Positions 15,985 to 24,890 of a DNA stretch of 64,000 bases are shown here, in pieces (within the stretch, counting starts at the first letter, position 1; each line of letters starts with the position of its first letter). Source of the DNA: Streptomyces sp. NRRL F-2580 (GTDB taxonomy: Bacteria > Actinomycetota > Actinomycetes > Streptomycetales > Streptomycetaceae); contig NZ_JOIR01000032.1 in assembly GCF_000720115.1 (NCBI RefSeq), forward strand, positions 1-64,000. The letters run 5' to 3'. The notes under the pieces are model-generated. The model saw only the letters and a program-made list of their open reading frames with translations, ran no database searches and was not told the origin of the DNA. Position numbers and translations under genes: made by a program.

Positions 15985-16509
15985 CTACGGGGCTTCGAGC
16001 GGCTTGCGCAGCACGGTGCAGTCGCGGCCAAGCTCGCGGTCCTCGGCCCGGCGCAGTTCGGCGTACCCCTGGGACTGCCAGAAGGCGAGGGCCTTGGGGT
16101 TGTTGTCCAGTACGGCGATCTGCACGCCGGTGCGCCCGGCGGCGCGGAAGCGGTCCTCGACCAGGGTGGCGACGGCACGGCCGTATCCCTCGCGGTGCGC
16201 GGTGGCGTCGATGAGCAGCAGGCCGATCCACGGGTCCGTGCCGGCGGAGGCCGGGTCGGGGTGGTGGGCCAGGGTGGCGGCCAGGCCGACGAGGCGGCCG
16301 GCGGAACGGGCCAGGAGGACCTCGGCGCCGTCGTGGGCGAGTTCGTCGGCGAGGGCGGCCGCGACCTGTTCGACGGTGATGCGGTCCGGGTCGGGGAAGT
16401 CGCCGCTGAGTTCGAAGAACGCGTGGTTCGTCGAGTAGAGGGCGGCGACCTCGGTGAGGACCGGGCCGGGGAGGGCGCCGTCGACGGGGACGAGCGGTTG
16501 GAGGATCAC
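15985..16509 (-). CDS. GNAT-family N-acetyltransferase
   Basis: The 174-aa protein has one GNAT domain. LLLIDATAHREGYGRAVATLVEDR is beta-4/motif A, though the usual RGxG pattern is relaxed to HREGYG. VLDNNPKALAFWQSQGY is motif B. The start is GTG 16509. The substrate is unknown. It converges on the M1 peptidase gene, with only 12 nt between the stops. Confidence 0.83.
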   Translation of the reverse strand: MILQPLVPVDGALPGPVLTEVAALYSTNHAFFELSGDFPDPDRITVEQVAAALADELAHDGAEVLLARSAGRLVGLAATLAHHPDPASAGTDPWIGLLLIDATAHREGYGRAVATLVEDRFRAAGRTGVQIAVLDNNPKALAFWQSQGYAELRRAEDRELGRDCTVLRKPLEAP

Positions 16510-16525
16510 CTGTCGAACGGTAGCG

Positions 16526-16558
16526 AAGCCCCCTCCCCGGACGGCCGGGAGGGGGCTT
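16526..16558 (-). terminator. Hairpin terminator downstream of terD
   Basis: AAGCCCCCTCCC and GGGAGGGGGCTT form a perfect 12-bp stem around a 9-nt loop. It lies between the end of terD and the start of the GNAT gene, both on the minus strand, so it should end terD transcription. Confidence 0.8.
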
Positions 16559-16599
16559 CACCTGCGCTGGTGTCCCGTCGGCGCTCAGCGCCGGACCGG

Positions 16600-16655
16600 G
16601 TCGTGCCGGGCTGTGCCGAGCCGTGCCGGGCTGTGCCGAGCCGTGCCGGGCTGGG
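16600..16655. repeat. 20-bp tandem repeat after terD
   Basis: CGTGCCGGGCTGTGCCGAGC is repeated about 2.5 times with a 20-bp period immediately after the terD stop. It is a short polymorphism-prone repeat with no coding potential. Confidence 0.7.
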
Positions 16656-16656
16656 C

Positions 16657-17232
16657 TCAGACGTTGACGCCGAAGTCCTGCGCGATGCCGGTGAGGCCGG
16701 AGGCGTAGCCCTGGCCGACCGCGCGGAACTTCCACTCCGCGCCGTTGCGGTAGAGCTCGCCGAAGACCATGGCGGTCTCGGTCGCCGCGTCCTCGGAGAG
16801 GTCGTAGCGGGCGATCTCGGCGCCGCCGGCCTGGTTCACGACGCGGATGTACGCGTTGCGGACCTGGCCGAAGTTCTGGCTGCGGGCCTCGGCGTCGTAG
16901 ATGGAGACCGGGAAGACGATCTTGTCCACGTCGGCCGGCAGGCCCGCGAGGTTGACGTTGATGGCCTCGTCGTCGCCCGCGCCCTCGCCGGTGCGGTTGT
17001 CACCGGTGTGGACGATGGTCTGGTCCGGGGTGGACTTGTTGTTGAAGAAGACGAAGTGGCCGTCGGAGACGACCTTGCCGGTCGGGTTGACCGCGATGGC
17101 CGAGGCGTCGAGGTCGAAGTCGACACCGGTCGTCGTACGGACGTCCCAGCCGAGGCCGACCGTGACGGCAGCGAGGCCGGGGGCCTCCTTCGTGAGCGAG
17201 ACGTTGCCGCCCTTGGACAGGCTGACAGCCAT
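16657..17232 (-). CDS. terD: TerD-family protein
   Basis: The 191-aa protein is full length for TerD. It begins [20 protein letters not shown] and contains the calcium-binding signature DFDLDASA and the GEGAGDDE acidic loop, followed by [13 protein letters not shown]. TerD proteins bind Ca2+ and link to tellurite resistance, stress and differentiation in Streptomyces, where many paralogues exist. ATG 17232 follows AAAGGGA. It is monocistronic with its own terminator, so the role of this copy is not defined. Confidence 0.92.
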   Translation of the reverse strand: MAVSLSKGGNVSLTKEAPGLAAVTVGLGWDVRTTTGVDFDLDASAIAVNPTGKVVSDGHFVFFNNKSTPDQTIVHTGDNRTGEGAGDDEAINVNLAGLPADVDKIVFPVSIYDAEARSQNFGQVRNAYIRVVNQAGGAEIARYDLSEDAATETAMVFGELYRNGAEWKFRAVGQGYASGLTGIAQDFGVNV

Positions 17233-17374
17233 GGGAATGTCCCTTTCCTCATCCAACATGCACGTACAGGCGGTCAAACTACCGCTGCCCCCTATAACGC
17301 GACGAGAGGCCTGTCGGGTTCCCGCCGTGAAATCTGAGTGACGGGGGCGGGGGCGGGCACGGATCATAGGGGGC

Positions 17375-17800
17375 ATGCCTGGTCCTTATGTCATCCGCGG
17401 TTCGGTCGTGCTCCCCGAGGGCGAGCTCGCCTGGCGCTTCTCGCGTTCCTCCGGGCCCGGCGGGCAGCACGTGAACACCTCCGACTCGCGGGTGGAGCTG
17501 ATGTTCGACCTGGCGGCGACGAAGGCGCTGCCGGACGTGTGGAAGGAGCGGGCGCTGGAGCGGCTGGCGTCCCGCCTGGTGGGCGGGGTGGTGACCGTAC
17601 GTGCCTCCGAGCACCGCTCGCAGTTCCGCAACCGGGAGATGGCGCTGGTCCGGATGGCTTCGCTGCTGGCGGAGGCGACGGCCCCGCCGCCGAGGCAGCG
17701 TCGGGCGACGAAGATCCCGCGGGGGATCAACGAGCGGCGGCTGCGGGAGAAGAAGGCGCGGGCCGAGACCAAGCGCGGGCGGACCGGGCGCGACTGGTAG
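17375..17800 (+). CDS. arfB: ArfB/YaeJ-like peptidyl-tRNA hydrolase (ribosome rescue)
   Basis: The 141-aa protein has the release-factor catalytic domain with [10 protein letters not shown] (GGQ at about 28-30). The basic C-terminal tail ([20 protein letters not shown]) inserts into the empty mRNA channel of stalled ribosomes in ArfB. It lacks codon-recognition domains. ATG 17375 follows CATAGGG with no Shine-Dalgarno, probably leaderless. It is divergent from terD. Confidence 0.9.
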   Translation: MPGPYVIRGSVVLPEGELAWRFSRSSGPGGQHVNTSDSRVELMFDLAATKALPDVWKERALERLASRLVGGVVTVRASEHRSQFRNREMALVRMASLLAEATAPPPRQRRATKIPRGINERRLREKKARAETKRGRTGRDW

Positions 17801-17851
17801 CCGCCGGCCTGCCCGCCCGCGGCTCAGGCCGAAAGATCGGGGCTCCGCCCC

Positions 17852-17910
17852 GGACCCTCCCCCAGACTCCGTCCGGGGGACCCCCCGCCTCGAACGGCGG
17901 CCGGGCCGGG
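17852..17910. repeat. REP-like palindromic repeats after arfB
   Basis: TCCCCCAGACTCCGTCCGGGGGA forms an imperfect hairpin (about 17858-17880). It is followed by a degenerate CGCCTCGAACGGCGGCCGGG element. Both belong to repeat types seen elsewhere in the window. They lie between convergent arfB and the flavin reductase gene and may terminate transcription. Confidence 0.6.
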
Positions 17911-17934
17911 TGGTGCGGCCGGGCCGGATTGCGG

Positions 17935-18507
17935 CTACTGGCCGTTCAGGTGCCTGTAGCGGCCGCGGAAGTACGTCAGGGGCTGTTGGTCCGGGGACGG
18001 GAGGGCCGCCGTCAGGACGCGGCCGATGACCAGGGTGTGGTCGCCCGCCTCGACGCGGTTCTCGGTGCGGCACTCCAGGGTGGCCAGGGCGCCGGTCAGC
18101 AGCGGGGCGCCGGAGGCCTCGCCGCGTACGTACGGCAGGTCCGCGAAGAGCAGCCGGTCGCTGATGCGGCCCTTCATCGCGAAGCGGCCCGCGACCTGGA
18201 GCTGGTGGTCGGCGAGGACCGAGACCGCCCAGAGGGGCTGTTCCGCGAGCAGGTCGTCCATCCGGGAGTCCTCGCGCACGCTCACCAGGACCAGCGGCGG
18301 GTCCAGGGACACGGACATGAAGGCGGTCGCCGTCATGCCGACGTCCTCGCCGCGCGGGCCGTCCGCCGTCAGGGGGGTCTCGTGTGCGGTGATCAGGCAC
18401 ACGCCCGCCGCCAGCCGGGCCATCGCGGCTCGGAACTCGTCATTGCTCACTCCCTCAGCATGCGGGCTTCCATGGGACGGGCGGGGCACGGGGGTCGTCT
18501 TCAGCAC
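17935..18507 (-). CDS. Flavin reductase (FMN-binding split barrel)
   Basis: The 190-aa protein shows the HpaC/flavin-reductase fold: FRAAMARLAAGVCLITA, then GMTATAFMSVSLDPPLVLVSV (FMN loop) and LEAGDH-like VEAGDHTLVIGRV near the C-terminus. It would supply reduced flavin to a monooxygenase, but none is adjacent. The start may be GTG 18507 (possible leaderless, TAGCGT upstream) or GTG 18450 in a shorter form. I prefer the longer frame with moderate certainty. Confidence 0.85.
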   Translation of the reverse strand: MLKTTPVPRPSHGSPHAEGVSNDEFRAAMARLAAGVCLITAHETPLTADGPRGEDVGMTATAFMSVSLDPPLVLVSVREDSRMDDLLAEQPLWAVSVLADHQLQVAGRFAMKGRISDRLLFADLPYVRGEASGAPLLTGALATLECRTENRVEAGDHTLVIGRVLTAALPSPDQQPLTYFRGRYRHLNGQ

Positions 18508-18667
18508 ACTGAAACGCTAATCTCACGCTCCCGCGCCACACATCGGGCCCTGGTCCGAGTCGCGCCCCCGCCCCTTGGCCTAGGCCCCGGCGTATCGTTT
18601 GCTCTCGGGAAGGCGGGGGAGCGCTCCCAGTCGGCACGAGCCTCTCCACGCACCGTTATTCATCTCA

Positions 18668-18683
18668 TGTGACTTGAGTCACA
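18668..18683. promoter_or_regulatory. BldD-box-like palindrome upstream of cdgB
   Basis: TGTGACT-TG-AGTCACA is a perfect 7-2-7 palindrome, 127 bp upstream of the cdgB start. It fits the GTGAC-type consensus bound by BldD with cyclic di-GMP. cdgB is a known direct BldD target in Streptomyces, so this would be the operator of a c-di-GMP feedback loop. The rest of the 302-bp gap contains nothing I can assign. Confidence 0.7.
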
Positions 18684-18809
18684 GAGGGCAAGATTTGTTG
18701 ACCCTGTGTACCTGCCGCACAGCTCACTGTGATTCAGTGGACGGGACACCGCAACGAAACGCCGATGACAAACCTGGAGTTGCTGTCGAGGTCTCGGGGA
18801 GAGCGAGCA

Positions 18810-20552
18810 ATGGAGACCGAGTCGGAGCCGTACGTCCGTCTTGCGACCCTGCGGCAGCTGCACCGGGTGGTGGCCGAGCTCAACACGGCCAGGAGCCTGG
18901 CGGACACTCTGCAGACCGTCGTGGACGGCATCGTCGTGGGCCTCGGTTACGAACTCGCCTGTGTCAACCTCGTACGCCCTGACGGCGATCTGGTCGTCGC
19001 CGCCTTCGCCGGAGACCCCGCCGCCGAGGCGCTCATCACCGGCCGCGTCGGCTCCCGCGCCTCCTGGGAACGCCGCCTGACGATGGGTGAGAACTGGGAC
19101 GGGCTCCGGTTCATCCCGCACACCGAGGGCTGGATCCTCATGGAGGACGACGTCCCCCAGTGGCACACGGACGGCCCCGATCCGCGCTTCGAGGACGAGT
19201 GGCACCCCGAGGACCGGCTCTATGCCCCCATGTACGCGTCCGGGGGGGAACTTCTGGGTGTCATTTCGGTGGACAGACCGCGCAACGGCCGCCGCCCCGG
19301 CGCGTGGGGGCGCGAAGCGCTCCAGATGTACGCCTTCCAGGCCGCGATTGCGATCAGCAACGCGAGGCTCCGGGCGAACATGCAGCGGGCCCTGGTCCGG
19401 CTGGAGCGTGAACAGCAGGCGCTGCGCGCCAGCGAGGAGTCCTTCCGGCAGGCCTTCGAGTACGCGCCCAGCGGCATGGCCATCGCCGAGATGGGCGGGG
19501 ACCAGCACGGCCGGCTGCTGCGGACCAACGACGCGCTGTGCCGGCTGCTCGGCCGGCCGGCCTCCGTGCTGCGCCGCTACTCCTTCTCCGACCTGGTCCA
19601 CCCCGAGGACATCGGCACCCTGCTGCGGACCTCCGCCGAGGGCGGGCGCGCCGAGCTGCGCCTGGGCCGGCGCGACGGCACGTATGTATGGGTCTCGCTG
19701 CGCAACTCCGTCGTCGCCGACGCCGCCGACGGGCCGCGGTTCCTGCTGACGCACGTCGAGGACATCGAGGAGCGCAAACGCCACGAGCTCCAGCTCGCCC
19801 ACCGCGCCAGCCACGACTCGCTGACCGGCCTGCCCAACAGCGCCGAGCTGCGGTCCCGGCTCGGCGCACGGCTGTGCCGCAGGCCACAGTCCGTGCGCGC
19901 CACCGCGATCGAGGCCCTGGACGCGGCCTTCGAGGGGCGTGACGGACACGACGGGCGCCCGGTGCACGACGGCTACGAGGTGCGCACGGAGGCGGGTGGT
20001 GCCGGTGAGCACGGCTTTCAGGCCGACGGACCCGACCGGTACACCGGGTCCGACCCCTACGAGTTCCCCGGGGCGCCGGCCGCGACGCCGGAGGACGGTC
20101 CGTACGACCACCACGTGCACACGGTGGCGCCCGCGACCGACATCGACGACGGGACGAAGGGGCTCGCGGTGCTCTTCTGCGACCTCGACGGCTTCAAGTC
20201 GATCAACGACAGGTTCGGGCACCACACGGGCGACGCGGTTCTGATCGAGGTCGCCCGGCGGCTCACGACGTGCGTCAGGGACGGTGACACCGTCGCTCGG
20301 CTGGGTGGTGACGAATTCGTCGTCCTTGCCGACGGCCTGGGTGCGGCGGACGCCGCCGATCTCGCCGTCCGGCTGCGCAACGCGATCATCCCGCCGATCC
20401 GGGTCGACGGCCGTGCGGTCCGTGTGGGAGCCAGTTTCGGCATCGGCTGGGCGAGCTGCGGGATGTCGGCGGACGAGGTGCTGCGCTCCGCCGACCAGCG
20501 GATGTACATCGAGAAGCGGTCCCGCTCCAAGGCGCACCGCAGGGCCGGCTGA
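18810..20552 (+). CDS. cdgB: GAF-PAS-GGDEF diguanylate cyclase
   Basis: The 580-aa cytoplasmic protein has a GAF domain (about 10-180), a PAS domain (about 210-325, with SFRQAFEYAPSGMAIAEM and LVHPEDIGTLLRTS) and a GGDEF domain with an intact active site (GGDEF at 499-503). RDGD, five residues upstream, matches the RxxD inhibitory I-site. There is no EAL domain. About 90 acidic, low-complexity residues (about 358-449) interrupt the GGDEF fold between DSLTGLPN and LAVLFCDLDGFKSIN. ATG 18810 is chosen by GGGAGA and the domain start. Domain order and the BldD-like box match CdgB, which makes c-di-GMP controlling development. Confidence 0.88.
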   Translation: METESEPYVRLATLRQLHRVVAELNTARSLADTLQTVVDGIVVGLGYELACVNLVRPDGDLVVAAFAGDPAAEALITGRVGSRASWERRLTMGENWDGLRFIPHTEGWILMEDDVPQWHTDGPDPRFEDEWHPEDRLYAPMYASGGELLGVISVDRPRNGRRPGAWGREALQMYAFQAAIAISNARLRANMQRALVRLEREQQALRASEESFRQAFEYAPSGMAIAEMGGDQHGRLLRTNDALCRLLGRPASVLRRYSFSDLVHPEDIGTLLRTSAEGGRAELRLGRRDGTYVWVSLRNSVVADAADGPRFLLTHVEDIEERKRHELQLAHRASHDSLTGLPNSAELRSRLGARLCRRPQSVRATAIEALDAAFEGRDGHDGRPVHDGYEVRTEAGGAGEHGFQADGPDRYTGSDPYEFPGAPAATPEDGPYDHHVHTVAPATDIDDGTKGLAVLFCDLDGFKSINDRFGHHTGDAVLIEVARRLTTCVRDGDTVARLGGDEFVVLADGLGAADAADLAVRLRNAIIPPIRVDGRAVRVGASFGIGWASCGMSADEVLRSADQRMYIEKRSRSKAHRRAG

Positions 20553-20620
20553 AGCGGTCCGTCGCCCGTGGGTGCACCTGTTCGGGGTAGGCTCCCGGGG
20601 GTCGAAAGGAGTGACCTGCG

Positions 20621-21637
20621 ATGACGACGCCCGCGAACAACGGCCCGCACGGTGGGGCGAACAAGCCCGAGGACGACGATCCGTTCGGCTACCTCTACGA
20701 GGACGGCCAGGCGGCCGGAGCCACACCGCCAGGTCAGGGCGGCGCATACGGCTACCCGGGGCCCGCGGCGGGCGGTCATTCCGGTGCGCAGCCCGGAGTT
20801 CCCCGCACCTCCCACCACCAGGTGCGGACGGTCGGCGAGCGCCGCAACGGCGGTCAGCGCGGTCAGGTTCCCGCGCAGCAGCCGCCCTACCAGGCCCAGT
20901 ACCAGGCTCCGGAGGCCCTCCAGGCGGGCGGCTACGGGGTTCCGCAGCAGCCGCAGGCCCCGCAGCACCAGACCCAGGCGATCTCGCACTCCGGCGGCCA
21001 CGGCTCCGGCGGCGGCTCCAGCCGCCGCGGTCTGCTGATCGCCGCCGTCGCGGTGGTCGGCGCGGTCGTGATCGGCATCGGCGCGGCCCTGGCCTTCGGT
21101 GACAAGGACAAGGACAAGAAGGACCAGGACCAGGCGAACGGCGGCCAGCAGTCGGCGGCCCCGCAGAACCCCTCGGCCGCGCCCCCGAGCGGCTCTCCCG
21201 CGCCCTCCCAGGCCCCGCTGCCCAAGGGCGAGGCGGCCGGCGCGGGCATGTCCATCACGGGCGGTGCGGCCCTGGAGACCACGATTCCGGGGGCGAAGAG
21301 CTCGGGCGGACAGTACGTCGGCGGGTTCAACCGGCCCGGCGCGGCCGTGACGTGGACCCTGGACGTCCCCAAGGCCGGGAAGTACAAGTTCTACGTGCGC
21401 TTCGGCATCCCGGGCGAGGACGCCAACGGCACCCTGACCGTCAACGGCAAGCCGAACGAGGCGCCGATCAGCATGCGCAACTTCGCCAAGTCGCCCAAGG
21501 GCGACTGGGAGAAGGGCTGGCAGACGACCTGGGGCCAGGTCAACCTCGACAAGGGCACCAACACGATCAAGCTGTCGTGCGAGGCCGGCAACAGCTGCAA
21601 CGTCAACATCGACCAGCTGTGGCTGGAGAACTTCTAG
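20621..21637 (+). CDS. Membrane-anchored protein with C-terminal CBM35-like domain
   Basis: In this 338-aa protein, residues 1-135 are a Pro/Gln/Gly-rich cytoplasmic tail. One transmembrane helix follows (LLIAAVAVVGAVVIGIGAAL, about 138-157), then a charged and Pro/Ser-rich linker. The C-terminal 125 residues form a beta-sandwich of CBM35/CBM6 type (GGQYVGGFNRPGAAVTWTLD, KYKFYVRFGIPGEDANGTL, INIDQ-like VNIDQLWLENF). It probably binds carbohydrate outside the cell. AAAGGAG precedes ATG 20621. It lies 68 nt downstream of cdgB and could share its transcript. Confidence 0.85.
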   Translation: MTTPANNGPHGGANKPEDDDPFGYLYEDGQAAGATPPGQGGAYGYPGPAAGGHSGAQPGVPRTSHHQVRTVGERRNGGQRGQVPAQQPPYQAQYQAPEALQAGGYGVPQQPQAPQHQTQAISHSGGHGSGGGSSRRGLLIAAVAVVGAVVIGIGAALAFGDKDKDKKDQDQANGGQQSAAPQNPSAAPPSGSPAPSQAPLPKGEAAGAGMSITGGAALETTIPGAKSSGGQYVGGFNRPGAAVTWTLDVPKAGKYKFYVRFGIPGEDANGTLTVNGKPNEAPISMRNFAKSPKGDWEKGWQTTWGQVNLDKGTNTIKLSCEAGNSCNVNIDQLWLENF

Positions 21638-21652
21638 GACACGCCCCCGGCC

Positions 21653-22573
21653 TCAGCCGGCGGTCGTGACCTTCACCGACCCCCGTACCTCCTCGTAGGT
21701 GCGGGGGTCGAACTCTCCCGCCACCGGGGCGAGGACGGTGGCCGCCGAGAGGGCGACCGCGCGGGTGAGCCGTTCCTCCCAGTCCGCCCCCTCCACCAGG
21801 GCCGACAGCAGGCCGGCGACCGCGGAGTCGCCCGCTCCGGTGGGGTTGCCGGCCAGCGCGCGCGGCGGGGCGGCCTGCCAGGTGCCTTCGGCGGTGGCGG
21901 CCAGCAGGCCGTCCGGGCCCAGCGAGGTGACCACGGCGTGGGCGCCCCGGCGGCGGGCGTCGCGGGTGGCGGGCAGCGGGTCGCGGGACCCGGTGAGCTC
22001 GGCCAGCTCGGCCGCGTTCGGCTTGATGATCTCGGGCCGGGCGGCGACCCCGCGGCGCAGGGCCTCGCCGCTGGTGTCGAGGAGGACGGGGACCCCGGCC
22101 GCGCGGGCCGCCCGGACGAGGACCGCGTACGCGCCGACGGGCACGCCCGGCGGGAGGCTGCCGCACAGGGCCACGGCGCGGGCGCCGCGGACCAGGTCCC
22201 CGTACTGCGCGAGGAACCGGGACCATTCGGCGGGCGTGATCAGCGGCCCCGGTTCGTTGAACTGGGTGGTGTCGCCGGAGGAGTCGTCGACCACGGCCAG
22301 GGTGCGGCGGCTGCCGTCCGCGCAGGGCACCAGGGCGTCCACCACCTGCGGGGAGCGGGCGAGCAGTTCGCGGACGACCGAGCCGACCGGCCCGCCCGCG
22401 AAGCCCGTCGCCGTCACCTCGTGGCCGAGCGCGGCCAGGACGCGGGCGACGTTGATGCCCTTGCCGCCGGGGCGTTCGGTGACGGCCGCGACCCGGTGCG
22501 AGGCGTGCGGAAGCAGCCTCGGCACGCGGTACGTGACGTCGAGTGCGGTGTTGAGCGTCACGGTCAGGATCAT
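21653..22573 (-). CDS. PfkB-family hexose-phosphate kinase (1-phosphofructokinase-like)
   Basis: The 306-aa protein begins MILTVTLNTALDVTY and has PGGKGINVARVLAALG (PfkB signature 1). NPTGAGDSAVAG near the C-terminus carries the catalytic Asp of signature 2. Such kinases act on fructose-1-phosphate or tagatose-6-phosphate. Standing next to nagA and nagK, it may handle an amino-sugar-derived hexose phosphate (inference). The shorter start ATG 22573 begins the conserved MILTV strand. It is 99 nt downstream of nagA on the same strand. Confidence 0.87.
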   Translation of the reverse strand: MILTVTLNTALDVTYRVPRLLPHASHRVAAVTERPGGKGINVARVLAALGHEVTATGFAGGPVGSVVRELLARSPQVVDALVPCADGSRRTLAVVDDSSGDTTQFNEPGPLITPAEWSRFLAQYGDLVRGARAVALCGSLPPGVPVGAYAVLVRAARAAGVPVLLDTSGEALRRGVAARPEIIKPNAAELAELTGSRDPLPATRDARRRGAHAVVTSLGPDGLLAATAEGTWQAAPPRALAGNPTGAGDSAVAGLLSALVEGADWEERLTRAVALSAATVLAPVAGEFDPRTYEEVRGSVKVTTAG

Positions 22574-22672
22574 GGGCACCCCCGGGTCTGTTGCTGCCGG
22601 GATCATGCCAAACCCGAGGCGGTCGGCCCAGTCCTCGGGCCGACCGCCTTCGTCGTTACAGCCGCTTGGCCG

Positions 22673-23836
22673 TCAGATCGCCGCCGCGGCGAGGGGGCTG
22701 ACGACCCATTCGCCGCGCCGCATGACGCCCCTGACGTCGAAGGCGGCGTCCAGGACGACGAGGTCCGCGTACTTGCCGGGCTCCAGCGAGCCGATCTCGT
22801 CGTACAGGCCGAGGAGCTTGGCCGGGTTGGCGGAGATCGCCTGGACCACGGACTCCACCGGCAGCTTGTCGAGGGTCACCGAGCGCTTGAAGGCCGTGTC
22901 CAGGGTCAGGGTGGAGCCGGCGATGGAGCCGCCCTCCACGAGCCGGGCCACGCCCTCCTTGACCTCGACCTCCAGCGGGCCGAGGTGGTAGGTCCCGTCG
23001 CCGAAGCCGGCGGCGTCCATCGCGTCGGTGATCAGCGCCACGCGGTGCGCGCCCGCGTGGTGGAAGGCCAGTTCGAGGGCCGCCGGGTGAAGGTGGGTGC
23101 CGTCGTTGATGAGCTCGACGGTGATCCGCTCGTCCTCCAGCAGCGCGGCGATCGGGCCGGGCTCGCGGTGCGCGAGGGGCGGCATCGCGTTGAAGAGGTG
23201 GGTGGCCACGGTCGCGCCCGCGTCGATGGCGGCGCGCGTCTGCTCGTACGTGGCGTCCGTGTGCCCGATCGCGGCGATCACCCCGTGCTCGGCGAGCAGC
23301 CGTACGGAGTCCAGGCCGCCCGGGAGTTCGGTGGCGAGGGTGAACATGCGGGCCGTGCCGTGCGCGGCGTCGATCAGCTTGCGGACCTCGGCCGGGTCGG
23401 GGTCGCGGAGCAGGTCCTCCTTGTGCGCGCCCTTGCGGCAGGGGTTGATGAACGGCCCCTCGAAGTGGATGCCGGCGATCTCGCCCTGCCGGGTGAGCTC
23501 GGCGAGCAGTCCGGCGCGGCGGGCCAGTTCGTCCAGGTCGCCGGTGACGGTGGAGGCGACGAGGGTGGTGGTGCCGTGCTCGCGGTGGGTGCGGACGCCC
23601 TGGAGGACGTCCTCGGCGGTGCCGGAGGTGAAGGAGGCGCCGCCGCCGCCGTGGTTGTGCATGTCGACGAAGCCGGGGACGATCCAGTGCCCGGACAGGT
23701 CCACGGTCCGCGAGCCCTCGTGGGCGCTGCCGGCGATGCGGTCGCCGTCGACGATGACCCGGCCGCCCGCCACGGTTCCGGTGGGCAGCACCACCCTGGC
23801 ACCGGAGAGAACAGTGCTGCGCGCGCTTGCGGACAT
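22673..23836 (-). CDS. nagA: N-acetylglucosamine-6-phosphate deacetylase
   Basis: The 387-aa amidohydrolase cleaves acetate from GlcNAc-6-P in the cytoplasm. The metal-site motif FVDMHNHGGGG is at about 55-65. EGPFIN, IGHTDA, HLFNAMPPL and the catalytic TDAMDA segment are all present. Its ATG overlaps the last base of the nagK stop (TGATG), so the genes form a coupled nagKA operon. A DasR-like site lies upstream of nagK, consistent with GlcNAc control. Confidence 0.95.
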   Translation of the reverse strand: MSASARSTVLSGARVVLPTGTVAGGRVIVDGDRIAGSAHEGSRTVDLSGHWIVPGFVDMHNHGGGGASFTSGTAEDVLQGVRTHREHGTTTLVASTVTGDLDELARRAGLLAELTRQGEIAGIHFEGPFINPCRKGAHKEDLLRDPDPAEVRKLIDAAHGTARMFTLATELPGGLDSVRLLAEHGVIAAIGHTDATYEQTRAAIDAGATVATHLFNAMPPLAHREPGPIAALLEDERITVELINDGTHLHPAALELAFHHAGAHRVALITDAMDAAGFGDGTYHLGPLEVEVKEGVARLVEGGSIAGSTLTLDTAFKRSVTLDKLPVESVVQAISANPAKLLGLYDEIGSLEPGKYADLVVLDAAFDVRGVMRRGEWVVSPLAAAAI

Positions 23837-24777
23837 CAGGCAGGTACCTCCGTGGCGAGTAGGTCCCAGGCGAGCAGCCCTGCGCCCAGGCATCCGGCGG
23901 TGTCCCCGAGGGCCGCCGGGACGATGTGGGGGAGCCGCTGGAACGTCACGCGCTCCTCCACCGCCGTCCGTAGTGGTGTGAACAAGGTTTCCCCCGCCTC
24001 GGCCAGCCCGCCACCGATGATCAGCGTGCGCGGGTCCAGCAGGGTGATGGCGGTGACCAGCCCGTCGGCGAGGGCGCCGACGGCGGCCAGCCAGACCTCG
24101 CGGGCGCGCGCGTCGCCGGCTTCGACGGCCTTGGCGCAGTCCGCGGCGTCGGCCCCGGGGTCGCCGGAGGCGGCCGCCCAGGCGCGGCTGACGGCGGCGG
24201 CCGAGGCGAGGGTCTCCAGGCAGCCGTGCTGGCCGCAGCCGCAGGCGGGGCCGCCCGGGCGTACCACGATGTGCCCGATCTCGCCCGCGTAGCCGTGGGC
24301 GCCGGCCTCGATGCGGCCGGCGATGCCGATGGCTCCGGCGATGCCGGTGCCGAGGGGGACGAAGAGGAAGCGGTCGGCGCCGCGGCCGGCTCCGATGCGG
24401 CCCTCGGCGAGTCCGCCCGTGCGCACGTCGTGGCCGAGGGCCACCGGGATGCCGCCGAGTCTGGCGCTGAGCAGGGCGCGCATCGGTACGTCGCGCCAGC
24501 CCAGGTTCGCCGCGTAGACGGCGATCCCGTGGTCGGCGTCGACGATGCCGGGGACGGCGACGCCGGCGGCCGACGCGGGCCGCCCGAAGCGTTCGCGGCC
24601 GGTGTCGAGCAGCTCGGCGGCGAAGTCCTGGATCGTCTCGACGACGGCGTCGGGGCCCCGCTCGCGGCCGGTGGCACGGCGCGCTTCGTGGAGCAGGGTG
24701 CCGTCGTCGGAGACGAGGGCGGCCTTCATCCCGGTGCCGCCCACATCGAGGGCGATGACGTGTTTCACGGGTTTCAC
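23836..24777 (-). CDS. nagK: ROK-family N-acetylglucosamine kinase
   Basis: The 313-aa ROK kinase has ATP-binding ALDVGGTGMKAAL at the N-terminus, PLGTGIAGAI, the ROK zinc motif CGCGQHGCLE (about 181-190) and a GGGLAEAG late motif. It phosphorylates free GlcNAc to feed NagA. GTG 24777 is used; a second GTG three codons on is possible. Its promoter faces that of a sugar-binding lipoprotein gene, and two dre-like sequences lie between them. Confidence 0.9.
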   Translation of the reverse strand: MKPVKHVIALDVGGTGMKAALVSDDGTLLHEARRATGRERGPDAVVETIQDFAAELLDTGRERFGRPASAAGVAVPGIVDADHGIAVYAANLGWRDVPMRALLSARLGGIPVALGHDVRTGGLAEGRIGAGRGADRFLFVPLGTGIAGAIGIAGRIEAGAHGYAGEIGHIVVRPGGPACGCGQHGCLETLASAAAVSRAWAAASGDPGADAADCAKAVEAGDARAREVWLAAVGALADGLVTAITLLDPRTLIIGGGLAEAGETLFTPLRTAVEERVTFQRLPHIVPAALGDTAGCLGAGLLAWDLLATEVPA

Positions 24778-24804
24778 AGGGACAGTCTCGCGTGCTTGGC
24801 GTGG

Positions 24805-24820
24805 AAAGGTCTAGTCCATT
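24805..24820. promoter_or_regulatory. DasR dre-like site near nagK
   Basis: AAAGGTCTAGTCCATT matches about 12 of 16 positions of the dre consensus ACTGGTCTAGACCACT, including the GGTCTAG core. It is 28 bp upstream of nagK, where DasR bound without glucosamine-6-phosphate would repress. Confidence 0.65.
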
Positions 24821-24890
24821 GAGGGGGATTGTTGAGTGGCCATACAAAATCCGGACCCCGGTCGGGATCCCGATGTGGAGGAGCCGCCAA

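Noticed and set aside
22673..24847. Single 724-codon frame spanning nagA and nagK considered as a fusion
   Set aside because: NagK is encoded in another frame with proper ROK motifs; the frame upstream of the nagA ATG is Arg/His-rich noise.
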